64,000 bases of DNA from positions 15,144,173 to 15,208,172 of the forward strand of contig NC_057793.1 of NCBI RefSeq assembly GCF_014905175.1, written 5' to 3'. Position 1 is the stretch's first letter. Every line of letters starts with the position of its first letter. The notes beneath the pieces were generated by a model. The model saw only the letters and a list, made by a program, of their open reading frames with translations. It did no database searches and had not been told where the DNA came from. Position numbers and translations under genes: made by a program. Shown here piece by piece: positions 32,943 to 41,665 of the stretch. The DNA comes from Aphidius gifuensis. Taxonomy: Eukaryota; Arthropoda; Insecta; Hymenoptera; Braconidae.

Positions 32943-34163
32943 ATGGTAGCGACTGGATTTGTGTCTGATAAAGATTGTGTAATAATAAAAGAAACTGGAA
33001 ATGATTTAAATAACGACATGATTAAGATAAAGAAAAAAGTAGAACCAAGTAGAATAAGTAAACCAGTCATTACCATAAATGCAACAAATTTTAACACTAT
33101 TCCCTATATAGAGATCAAGCTAATTAATGGTAACGAGACGATTAAAATGATGTTAGATTCGGGAGCAACCCCGAATCTCTTAAAAAAATCTCAGGCATCG
33201 GGCCTCGAGATTAACGAAGGTGGAATAGAAACCTTACAGGGCATATCGGAGGGCCTTATAAATACATTGGGAAAAGCCAAAATAAATATTTTAGGCAAAG
33301 AGATAATCTGTCTAATTATTCCTGATGAAGTGCCTATTAATTGCGCGGGTATTTTGGGTTCGGAATTTTTCGAATCAACCGGTGCGATAATAAACTTTGA
33401 GAAACATGTTTTAGAAATTAATGATAAATGTATTGTTTTTGAAAACCCAAAAAAAGAAGGGTTTATTAAAGGGCCAGAAATAAATATGGTCGATTTTAAA
33501 ACTTTGGACGACACGCTCGAGAGAACGATGGAATCCGGAACCGGAAATTCTCTGGAGAGTGTCAAATTAGTTTCAAATGAAAAATTATTAAAAATAAATG
33601 ATGTTGATTCAAATAAAAGTCCTTTGAGTAGGCATTTTGATGAAAAATTATTAAAAATAAATGATGTTGATTTAAATAAAAGTCCTTTGAGTAGGCATTT
33701 GGATGAAAAATTATTAAAAATAAATGATGTTGATTTAAATAAAAGTCCTTTGGGTAGGCATTTTGATGAAAAATTATTAAAAATAAATGATGTTGATTTA
33801 AATAAAAGTCCTTCGAGTAGGCATTTTGATGAAAAATTATTAAAAATAAATGATGTTGATTTAAATAAAAGTCCTTTGGGTAGGCATTTTGATGAAAAAT
33901 TATTAAAAATAAATGATGTTGATTTAAATAAAAGTCCTTTGAGTATGCATTTTGATGAAAAATTATTAAAAATAAATGATGTTGATTTAAATAAAAGTCC
34001 TTTGAGTAGGCATTTTGATGAAAAATTATTAAAAATAAATGATGTTGATTTAAATAAAAGTCCTTTGGGTAGGCATTTTGATGAAAAATTATTAAAAATA
34101 AATGATGTTGATTTAAATAAAAGTCCTTTGAGTATGCATTTTGATGAAAAATTATTAAAATAA
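32943..34163 (+). CDS. pol: Pol, N-terminal part: retropepsin protease plus first half of 21-residue repeat tract
   Basis: The first ATG is at 32943, but the same frame is open from 32835, so it is probably expressed by -1 frameshifting from gag. The aspartic-protease active site LDSGATPNLL sits at residues ~71-80 (D72-S-G), with GILGSEFF downstream as expected for retropepsins. The enzyme would cut Gag and Pol. From residue ~213 the frame becomes tandem EKLLKINDVDLNKSPLSRHFD units. The frame ends early because one A is missing in the A run at ~34157-34160, compared with the other units. Confidence 0.88.
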   Translation: MVATGFVSDKDCVIIKETGNDLNNDMIKIKKKVEPSRISKPVITINATNFNTIPYIEIKLINGNETIKMMLDSGATPNLLKKSQASGLEINEGGIETLQGISEGLINTLGKAKINILGKEIICLIIPDEVPINCAGILGSEFFESTGAIINFEKHVLEINDKCIVFENPKKEGFIKGPEINMVDFKTLDDTLERTMESGTGNSLESVKLVSNEKLLKINDVDSNKSPLSRHFDEKLLKINDVDLNKSPLSRHLDEKLLKINDVDLNKSPLGRHFDEKLLKINDVDLNKSPSSRHFDEKLLKINDVDLNKSPLGRHFDEKLLKINDVDLNKSPLSMHFDEKLLKINDVDLNKSPLSRHFDEKLLKINDVDLNKSPLGRHFDEKLLKINDVDLNKSPLSMHFDEKLLK

Positions 34164-34740
34164 ATGATGTTGATTTAAATAAAAGTCCTTTGAGTAGGCA
34201 TTTTGATGAAAAATTATTAAAAATAAATGATGTTGATTTAAATAAAAGTCCTTTGGGTAGGCATTTTGATGAAAAATTATTAAAAATAAATGATGTTGAT
34301 TTAAATAAAAGTCCTTTGAGTAGGCATTTTGATGAAAAATTATTAAAAATAAATGATGTTGATTTAAATAAAAGTCCTTTGGGTAGGCATTTTGATGAAA
34401 AATTATTAAAAATAAATGATGTTGATTTAAATAAAAGTCCTTTGAGTAGGCATTTTGATGAAAAATTATTAAAAATAAATGATGTTGATTTAAATAAAAG
34501 TCCTTTGGGTAGGCATTTTGATGAAAAATTATTAAAAATAAATGATGTTGATTTAAATAAAAGTCCTTTGAGTAGGCATTTTGATGAAATAAATGATGTT
34601 GATTTAAATAAAAGTCCTTTGGGTAGGCATTTTGATGAAAAATTATTAAAAATAAATGATGTTGATTTAAATAAAAGTCCTTTGAGTAGGCATTTTGATG
34701 AAAAATTATTAAAAATAAATGATGTTGAATTAAATAAAAT
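33579..34740 (+). repeat. 63-bp in-frame minisatellite in pol, ~19 units
   Basis: Each 63-bp unit encodes EKLLKINDVDLNKSPLSRHFD or the variant with SPLGRHFD. From unit 10 onward the S and G forms alternate strictly, indicating a 126-bp dimer as the amplifying unit. One unit near 34587 lacks 15 bp (five codons), keeping the frame. One near 34157 lacks 1 bp, breaking it. The last unit grades into unique sequence (KIALGTNENKKL). Confidence 0.95.
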
Positions 34741-35947
34741 TGCCTTGGGTACAAATGAAAATAAAAAATTAAATGTTGATAAAAAGGGTCGCGAGTTAAA
34801 GGAAAAGTTATTGCATGAAAAAGAATATGAATTTGAAAATCAAATTAGAATATTCAACCCATATGATAAAAAAGCATTTAATAGTATTAAAAAGAAAAAA
34901 GGAAATGATAATTGGCGAAGAAATTCTGATGTTAAATTAAATAAAGACAAATTAATTTCTCCAAATAATACAGAGTCCAATTTTTCCGGATACGCGGAAA
35001 TAAATTTAACCAATAAAGTATATACAATAAATGAAGTAAATAATCTGACACGTTATGATAAAGTTAAAGAATTATTAAGACTCGAACACTTAAATGCGGA
35101 AGAATTGGACCATGTAAGTAATATAATAAAAAAATATTCTGACAGATTTCAATTGCCTGATGAACCATTGAGTTCAACACATTTGGTTCGTCATCGTATC
35201 CCCACAACAGACGAACTCCCTATAAATAATAAAATTTATAGACCTCCTCATAATTTGCGGGAAGAAGTTGAGAGGCAGGTACAAGAGGGAGTTTTGAAGG
35301 GCATAATTAAGCCTTCAGAAAGCCCTTATAATTGTCCTGTCTGGATTGTCCCTAAAAAGCCTGACTCTAAAGGCAATATTAGACATAGAATGGTAATCGA
35401 TTATAGACCATTAAATGAAAAAACCATTCCGGATGCGTTTCCGCTACCCAACATCACAGATATATTAGACCAGTTAGGGGGATCAAAATATTTCTCTGTC
35501 TTTGACTTAGCGTCTGGATACCATCAAATAGAAATGGATCCTAAAGATGCGCACAAGACTGCTTTTTCGACTCCACGTGGTCACTGGGAGTTCACGCGCA
35601 TGCCGTTTGGCCTGGCAAATTCCCCTGCGACTTTCCAGCGATTAATGAATTTAGTCTTTGTCGGTATGCAAGGAATCTCCATGTTCATCTACCTAGACGA
35701 CATAGTCATTTTTGCAAAAACCCTCGAAGAACATGACGAAAAAATCACTGAAATGATGGAAAGACTTCGCAAAGCTAACCTGCGCTTGCAGCCAGACAAG
35801 TGTGAATTTTTAAAACCCGAGGTAAATTATTTGGGCCACGTAATTGGCGAGAATGGGGTAAAACCCGATCCTAAAAAAATCGAAGCGGTCAAAAATTTCC
35901 TAGGCTCAAAAAAACCAAAGGAATGTTCGTCAATTCTTAGGGCTTAG
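34190..35947 (+). CDS. pol: Pol, middle part: second half of repeat tract and reverse transcriptase
   Basis: Continuation of pol in another frame after the break at ~34160; there is no real start codon here. The repeats end at ~34740, followed by a ~100-residue linker. The RT then shows the classic Ty3/gypsy series: VWIVPKKPDSKGNIRHRMVI, YRPLNEKTIPDAFPLP, YFSVFDLASGYHQIEMDP (catalytic Asp), HKTAFSTPRGHWEFTRMPFG, NSPATFQRLM, YLDDIVIFAKT (catalytic YLDD at 35690-35701) and YLGHVIGENGVKPDP. The frame is lost at ~35915-35945, at the entry to the thumb/connection region, by a single-base change. Confidence 0.92.
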   Translation: MSRHFDEKLLKINDVDLNKSPLGRHFDEKLLKINDVDLNKSPLSRHFDEKLLKINDVDLNKSPLGRHFDEKLLKINDVDLNKSPLSRHFDEKLLKINDVDLNKSPLGRHFDEKLLKINDVDLNKSPLSRHFDEINDVDLNKSPLGRHFDEKLLKINDVDLNKSPLSRHFDEKLLKINDVELNKIALGTNENKKLNVDKKGRELKEKLLHEKEYEFENQIRIFNPYDKKAFNSIKKKKGNDNWRRNSDVKLNKDKLISPNNTESNFSGYAEINLTNKVYTINEVNNLTRYDKVKELLRLEHLNAEELDHVSNIIKKYSDRFQLPDEPLSSTHLVRHRIPTTDELPINNKIYRPPHNLREEVERQVQEGVLKGIIKPSESPYNCPVWIVPKKPDSKGNIRHRMVIDYRPLNEKTIPDAFPLPNITDILDQLGGSKYFSVFDLASGYHQIEMDPKDAHKTAFSTPRGHWEFTRMPFGLANSPATFQRLMNLVFVGMQGISMFIYLDDIVIFAKTLEEHDEKITEMMERLRKANLRLQPDKCEFLKPEVNYLGHVIGENGVKPDPKKIEAVKNFLGSKKPKECSSILRA

Positions 35948-35996
35948 TGGATACTACCGCAGATTTATCGAAAATTATTCAAAAATTGCAAAACCT

Positions 35997-37448
35997 TTGA
36001 CGAAATTATTACAAGATGGCGTCGAATTTGTGTGGACAGAGGAGGAAGAGAAAGCATTTGTGACTCTTAAAAACCTCCTTTGTAATGCTCCAATTCTACA
36101 ATATCCAGACTTAAACAAACCGTACATCATTACTACGGATGCTTCTGGATATGCTATTGGTGGTGTTTTATCACAGGGCGAAATTGGAAAAGATAAACCG
36201 ATCGCTTATTTTTCAAGAGCTCTTAGAGGAGCTGAACTGAATTATAGTACATACGAAAAAGAAGCCAGAGCCATTTTGGACTCAGTAGTGAATTTTCGGA
36301 CTTATGTATATAACTCAGAATTTACGGTAGTAACTGACCATGAAGCTTTAAAATGGTTCAGTAACCCAGTCAATAATAATAATAGAATTTGTAAATGGAG
36401 GCTAAAACTGGCTCAATACAAATTCAATGTGGTTTATAAACCAGGTAAATTAAATTTAAACGCCGACGCCTTATCCAGGAACCCAGTCGAGGAACCTGAA
36501 GTCGAGCAAGAAAAAGAAATTTTCGTTGTCACAAGAAACCAAAATAAGAGGTCTCAACCTATTGTTGAAACAAGGCCCCTTGAGGTTGTGGCAACACAAG
36601 AACCTACTCAGAAAAAGAGGGGGAGGCCAAAGAAATTAAAAAATTTCGTGGCAAATAAACTTCCAATTTTGTTGAAAAAACGGGAAAGACCTAAGAAAAC
36701 AAAACATTTGGAAACAAATGAAATTTCGAGTTTGTTGAAAAAGGGTAGGTTTAGAAAAATTCCACCTTCTTCTGAGATACAGAGAGAGAGGAAGGAAATA
36801 ACAGGCAAAACAACCAAAACTACAGCAAGTAAACATGCGATTGATGTTGAAATAGCGGTAGATTTGCCAAATAACATTGACCATTTAGATAATAACGACT
36901 CAGACTCACAGAACTCAGAAATGAGCGAGGAAGAGATCGAAACCCTAGAGGAACACAATCTAAATAATATAAAAATATCCAGGGAACCATTTCAGGTTCA
37001 GAAAAATCATAAAATGTATTTCGTATCTGAAAATGGCGAACCATGTGATTCAGGTGCCAAAGAGTTACGAAAAAAACATAGTAGTATTTTAAAACATCCA
37101 ATCGAAGCAGGAAAAGCAAGTTGTAAAGTGGTGGGTAAGAAACTTCACTTCCCTTTGATAATAAGAAAAAAGGAAGGGGAGTCAATATTAACAATAATTA
37201 ATTATATAAAAGGGGCACTAAGACACGTGCACGAAATTATGTCAGAAAAAGAAATAGAGTCAGTAGTAATGTCAAAGTCAAATAAAATCTGTAATATAGA
37301 ATGGGCAGAAATTCTAGATTTGATAAAGGAAGAATTCATAAATAGTAAAATCAAAATTATAATTTGCACTAATGAAATTGAATATGTAGAAGCAAAAGAA
37401 AGGGATAAAATTTTTAACGAAGCCCATCAGGCACCAATAGGGGCATAA
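35997..37448 (+). CDS. pol: Pol, RNase H with long AT-hook spacer
   Basis: Continuation of pol in a further frame, effectively open from ~35925. RNase H residues are visible: ITTDASGYAIGGVLSQG (D48), YEKEARAI (E87/E89), VTDHEALKWF (D114) and LNADALSRNP (D156). Residues ~165-465 are an unusually long spacer before integrase. It contains a canonical AT-hook KKRGRPKK (36612-36635), a related RERPKK repeat, an acidic patch (SEMSEEEIETLEEH) and a C-terminal domain I do not recognise (YFVSENGEPCDSGAKELRKK, KLHFPLIIRKKEG). The last residues (EAHQAP) are the start of the integrase HHCC finger, after which the frame is lost at ~37430-37460. Confidence 0.88.
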   Translation: MTKLLQDGVEFVWTEEEEKAFVTLKNLLCNAPILQYPDLNKPYIITTDASGYAIGGVLSQGEIGKDKPIAYFSRALRGAELNYSTYEKEARAILDSVVNFRTYVYNSEFTVVTDHEALKWFSNPVNNNNRICKWRLKLAQYKFNVVYKPGKLNLNADALSRNPVEEPEVEQEKEIFVVTRNQNKRSQPIVETRPLEVVATQEPTQKKRGRPKKLKNFVANKLPILLKKRERPKKTKHLETNEISSLLKKGRFRKIPPSSEIQRERKEITGKTTKTTASKHAIDVEIAVDLPNNIDHLDNNDSDSQNSEMSEEEIETLEEHNLNNIKISREPFQVQKNHKMYFVSENGEPCDSGAKELRKKHSSILKHPIEAGKASCKVVGKKLHFPLIIRKKEGESILTIINYIKGALRHVHEIMSEKEIESVVMSKSNKICNIEWAEILDLIKEEFINSKIKIIICTNEIEYVEAKERDKIFNEAHQAPIGA

Positions 37449-37498
37449 AGGTAAATAAAACTTACAACAGAATTCGTGAAAGATTTTATTGGGAAAAT

Positions 37499-38500
37499 TT
37501 GAAGGAAGATATCCAATCACGAATACAACACTGCTTGGACTGTCAGAAAAATAAATTAGTCCGTAAGCGAACAAAACAACCAATGGTGATCACGGATACC
37601 CCAAGGTCGGCATTTGAAAAAATTGCGATGGATGTAGTAGGCCCTTTAACCCTTACCGAATCGGGCAATCAATGCATCCTTACAATGCAATGCCTGTTGA
37701 CGAAGTTTGTAGTGGCAGCAGCCATCCCTAATCAAACCACTCCAGAAATAATTAAAGCATTTATTGATAATTTCGTAAGTTTTTATGGTACTCCAGTCAC
37801 AATCCTCAGTGACAGAGGGAGAAATTTCGAAAGCCAGCTTCTGAAAGCAATGGCAAACAGATTTAAAATCGATAAATGTCGGACCACTGCTTTCCACCCA
37901 CAAAGCAATGGTTCGTTAGAGAGATCACATCATCCACTGGGGGAATATCTCAAACAATATGTAAATAATAAAAAAGACAATTGGGACGAGTGGTTAAAAT
38001 TGGCAATTTTGTCCTATAACACAAGTGTCCATGAGTCTACCAAATTTACACCATACGAGTTAGTATATGGAAAGAGGGCAAGATTACCCTCAAGTAAACC
38101 GTTATTAGAGTCGGAAAAATTACCTACATTCCAAGGGTACATGGAAGATCTGGTAACCAATATCCATGAAATTCAAGATCATGCCAGACACAATCTGATA
38201 CAAAGTAAAGAAAAAACAAAAGAATATTATGATAAAAAACTAAATCCCGTAGATTTTAAGATTGGAGATTACGTCTATATTGAAAAAGGACCCAAACCAG
38301 GGAAGCTCTACCCTCACTGGGACGGGCCTTTCGAAATATTGAACGTAACAGATAGAGGAGAAGTAGAATTAATAGACGGCGGAAAAAGAGAAGAAGTTTC
38401 CCCAAACCGTCTCAGATTATCAAAAATCTCGCCTGAAGAGGCTAAAATACTTACTAAAAATAAAAGTAAATTAAAGGAATTGGAGAAAGAAGACGATTAG
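37499..38500 (+). CDS. pol: Pol, integrase
   Basis: Integrase continues in a third frame, open from ~37450. The Cys pair of the HHCC finger is HCLDCQ (C12, C15). The catalytic triad is D45 (AMDVVGPL), D105 (ILSDRGRNF) and E141 (SNGSLERSHH), giving the exact D-D-35-E spacing. A GPY/F-like C-terminal module follows (YIEKGPKPGKLYPHWDGPFE). It would insert element DNA with 4-bp staggered cuts, matching the ATGT duplication. The C-terminus is Lys/Glu-rich and ends TAG at 38498-38500. Confidence 0.93.
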   Translation: MKEDIQSRIQHCLDCQKNKLVRKRTKQPMVITDTPRSAFEKIAMDVVGPLTLTESGNQCILTMQCLLTKFVVAAAIPNQTTPEIIKAFIDNFVSFYGTPVTILSDRGRNFESQLLKAMANRFKIDKCRTTAFHPQSNGSLERSHHPLGEYLKQYVNNKKDNWDEWLKLAILSYNTSVHESTKFTPYELVYGKRARLPSSKPLLESEKLPTFQGYMEDLVTNIHEIQDHARHNLIQSKEKTKEYYDKKLNPVDFKIGDYVYIEKGPKPGKLYPHWDGPFEILNVTDRGEVELIDGGKREEVSPNRLRLSKISPEEAKILTKNKSKLKELEKEDD

Positions 38501-38605
38501 ACATATAATTAGTCAATAACCGCTCACTTACATAAAAGTTTGTTTGCACGTTAGATATAAGTTAGACATTTTGGACTAACAGTCAACTCCGTCTCCAGTG
38601 AGTCC

Positions 38606-38636
38606 AAACTTACTGTGGGGGGGGAAGTGAGAGTCC
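38606..38636 (+). promoter_or_regulatory. Internal G-rich purine tract resembling the PPT
   Basis: TTACTGTGGGGGGGGAAGTG precedes env. The 3' PPT reads TTTTACTGTGGGGG, so the two share the ACTGTGGGGG core. It could be a central polypurine tract for a second plus-strand start, or the relic of an older 3' end before the downstream genes were added. Confidence 0.5.
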
Positions 38637-38671
38637 AAAAGAGTAGAAATGGGGAAAATAATATTGTATAG

Positions 38672-40589
38672 ATGCCAGAATATTATAATAATAATTTACA
38701 GATGAATAAGAAAAGCCTAGCCATTTTGGTATTAGCGTTGACCACGGTCGAAGCCCTCATTGGGTTCGATTGCACTGGGCCCATGTTAAATACCACAACT
38801 ATATCGCTTCTGGACGTCGACGAGTGTGACATTGCTCGGGATCCAGTGAAGACCAGCAAAGCACAGGTGATGCTGAGCGAACTGGTCTCGTACAGTCATG
38901 CGGAGGTGTGGCTGTGTAAAGTTGAAGTATCTAGGATAGTCTTCAACTGTGGAGCAGCTACAGATTATGTGGCAATTACCAACAATGGCAATGCCAAATA
39001 TATTAATCCTATTTCAAGGGATGCGTGTAAAACGCTGTACAATCACGGTACGGTGACAATCGCTAATACGGTTTTGCAACAATTGTCACCAAATATTGTA
39101 AATTATAGATCTGTTACACTGGCAGGAAGTGCGAACTCAGATGGAGATTGTTCAGGGGCAAGTTATTCGGATGCTTATGGAAGCTGGAACCATGTTGTCG
39201 TAACAGCCTCCATAACCATCACGTATACTAAGCAAAGCGCTAGAGTTAAGTTAGAACAAGACAAGATCCATTTTAGTTCGGGAACTTCTTGCCAGCTGAG
39301 TGCTGAATCATGTATCGACATGTACGGCGGTTATGCTTTTTGGGACAATAGACCAGCAAGTAAATGGTGTGATGTAGATAAATATTCAACCATATGGTTT
39401 GGTGAAGCTAACGTAGTAGAAAGCAAAGAAGGCACGGTATATCCAGTAGGAAAATGGTTATAGCTTTTCTGTTAAGACAAAAAGTTCCTTTGAAAATTGC
39501 GGTACCAAAATACTTACTACTGAACACCCTAGATTATTTATAACGTTAGGTCACTCACTAACTACTAAAGAGAAAAGAGATCTCGAATCACATGATATGA
39601 TGAGTTACGTAAACGCTAAAGTTGTTTATGTTGAACGTTGGGCAAGAAACCAAATGAGTGAATTATATTATAATTTATTGGAGAATAAATGTAAATTGGA
39701 GGAGAAGCAATTGCGTGCAAGCCTGTTGCTCGCTGCGAATATCCCCGATGAGTTCATTTACCAATATATGGGCAAACCTGGCTATACAGCAATAGTAGCA
39801 GGGGAAGTAATCCATATGATCCAATGTGTTGCTGTGGAGGTAAAAATAAGACAAGATGGCTAATGCTACAGTAATTTACCAATCACAAGAGCTAAAAAGG
39901 AAAGTATATTCATGACTCCTCGTACACATTTCATAACCCCCGGAGCAATTTAATTACCATGTAATGGACCCCTGACACAATTTTTCAAAATTGATACACC
40001 TTCAATTTTGAAGCCCGCCACTACAGCTAGCTGGAAATGCAATGTATTGACAGAGTTAGCTTCTTCAGGTATTTATACTTCAGAATATCTCCAAAACATG
40101 GAAGAAAGAATCATGTTTCCTATTGAGAGATCCATGATATTAGGCGACTTTGCAGCCCGAGCCTCTGGTACAAATTTAGTGTATGCTAAAAGAACTTCCA
40201 TGGGAATCTTCAATGATGAAGACTTTGAAAAGATATCTGTGAGTGTCTGGGAAAAGACATGGGGTAAATTTACTTATTTCGGCAATATTAGTGCTGGAAT
40301 AATTGGTATATTCACTATTGTACACATTTTTAAAACAATAGCGGACACCATATTACATGGGTATGCTCTTCATGCCGTATATGGTTGGTCAGTACACTTG
40401 TTAGCAGCCCTATGGTCAACTTTAGCCACTGGTTTGTTACATGAAAAGAAAGTCAGACGTACCGATAACGGTGAATACAGAAGTGAAGCATCTCCAGATT
40501 TGGAAATGACATCTCAAACCCCAGAACCAGGCTTGTACCCAGTTGTTGCCACCAATAACGACTATCGCTCAGTCCCTCAATCAAAATAA
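38672..40589 (+). pseudogene. env: Envelope glycoprotein gene, frame-broken; chuvirus-like glycoprotein
   Basis: ATG at 38672, with a second at 38702 that starts a good signal peptide (KKSLAILVLALTTVEA). The ectodomain part (38672-39463) is Cys-rich, with an N-glycosylation-type NTT. The frame shifts at ~39460 and continues to 39863. After ~145 bp with stops in all frames it resumes at ~40008-40589. The last piece has membrane-spanning hydrophobic segments (ISAGIIGIFTIVHIFKTIAD, LHAVYGWSVHLLAALW) and a short cytoplasmic tail. The wording of the N-terminal and membrane-proximal parts recalls glycoproteins of chuvirus-type negative-strand RNA viruses rather than the baculovirus-F-type envelope of gypsy. 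That assignment is from recall and needs a search. An acceptor-like TATAG lies directly before the ATG. Confidence 0.7.
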
Positions 40590-40725
40590 GTTTAAGTAAT
40601 ATTATATTTTAGAAAGTAAGTTTAGAAATTAAGCTACGATTAGTAAACATCATGGTAAACGATAGAAGGTATTAAATTCACGATATATGTGTGTTGGGTT
40701 GGATTTTGTTTTGATTTGATTGTAG

Positions 40726-41340
40726 ATGGAAGCACAGCATATTGTGAACGAAAATCTGCCACTGCATGATTCCGAATCCGGATCGCTCATCGATGATTCA
40801 ATAGAAATAAATTATATGAAAAGACGAAGTCAACCTCTGGGATGGTTACTCACGCAGAGACAAACTAACGGAATACGGGGGGAGGAATGGTCTTTCTCCT
40901 GTATCGACAGGGTTTGCGAATGGGTACAGTATATCAGAGATTTAGAGCGTCAAAAACTTAGGGAGAAAATTGCTTCCGCTCGATACCGGCCGTATTCCGA
41001 CGACTACAACGTGTTGGGTGAACACGCATACAGTCCGGAAAAATTTTCACCACGCAGAGATTCAAGGGAAAAGACACCAATGAACTCATCAGAAGAAGGA
41101 AGTTGGACTCCACAATCTGCGAGTCCACCCACTTCAAATGGCACCTCATCTCCACCACAACCTGATCAAAACAGCGTTGCTGAAGGGAGATGGGTATTGT
41201 TTGATGGGATTCCTCCTCCTCAAGAAGATGATGACACTAGGGTTGATGTAGCAGAGATAGACATCGAAAAACCACTAGTCGAATACTCACCGGCCCCATT
41301 TTCAACTAAAACTTGTGCTAGACGACGCATCCAATTTTAA
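40726..41340 (+). CDS. Accessory ORF A, 204 aa, unknown
   Basis: The ATG at 40726 follows directly on GATTTGATTGTAG, a convincing splice-acceptor context, so it may be made from a spliced mRNA. The N-terminal half is mixed and charged, with a W/R-rich segment (SFSCIDRVCEWVQYIRDLER). The second half is Pro/Ser-rich (SWTPQSASPPTSNGTSSPPQ), then acidic (QEDDDTRVDVAEIDIEKP), with a basic end (CARRRIQF). There is no signal peptide or membrane segment, so it is presumably cytosolic or nuclear. I recognise no family. It lies between env and two Cys-rich ORFs, on the same strand. It ends TAA at 41338-41340. Confidence 0.7.
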   Translation: MEAQHIVNENLPLHDSESGSLIDDSIEINYMKRRSQPLGWLLTQRQTNGIRGEEWSFSCIDRVCEWVQYIRDLERQKLREKIASARYRPYSDDYNVLGEHAYSPEKFSPRRDSREKTPMNSSEEGSWTPQSASPPTSNGTSSPPQPDQNSVAEGRWVLFDGIPPPQEDDDTRVDVAEIDIEKPLVEYSPAPFSTKTCARRRIQF

Positions 41341-41465
41341 TACATTTTTCCCAATTACCATGATGTATAATGATTAAGAATACTATATTTTTTTTTTTTT
41401 TTATTGTTATAATTGATGTCCTAAACAATTACTTTTATAAATAAATAATTTTAATTTTCTTACTA

Positions 41466-41485
41466 TAGAAAAAAAAGGGAGGGAC
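41466..41485 (+). promoter_or_regulatory. Purine tract before accessory ORF B
   Basis: AGAAAAAAAAGGGAGGGA is one of several polypurine tracts that precede each downstream module of the element. A role in plus-strand priming is inference. Confidence 0.35.
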
Positions 41486-41665
41486 ATCTTCTTCGATTGA
41501 GGGAATAGATAATAATTTTTTATTTATTCTCTCAAGGAAGATTAATTTAAAGAAAATCTAAATTAGTTTATAAAAAAAAAAATTTTTATTTTACATTTAG
41601 GTTAAAATAATCCCCATTCTAAGAACCAATGTCTCTGTCTACGATTACAGAATTACCTCGTAAAA

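Noticed and set aside
34155..34754. 199-codon minus-strand ORF
   Set aside because: Antisense shadow of the 63-bp pol minisatellite.
38672..40589. Baculovirus F-type envelope as in gypsy
   Set aside because: No furin-type cleavage site followed by a fusion peptide could be seen, and the hydrophobic layout differs.
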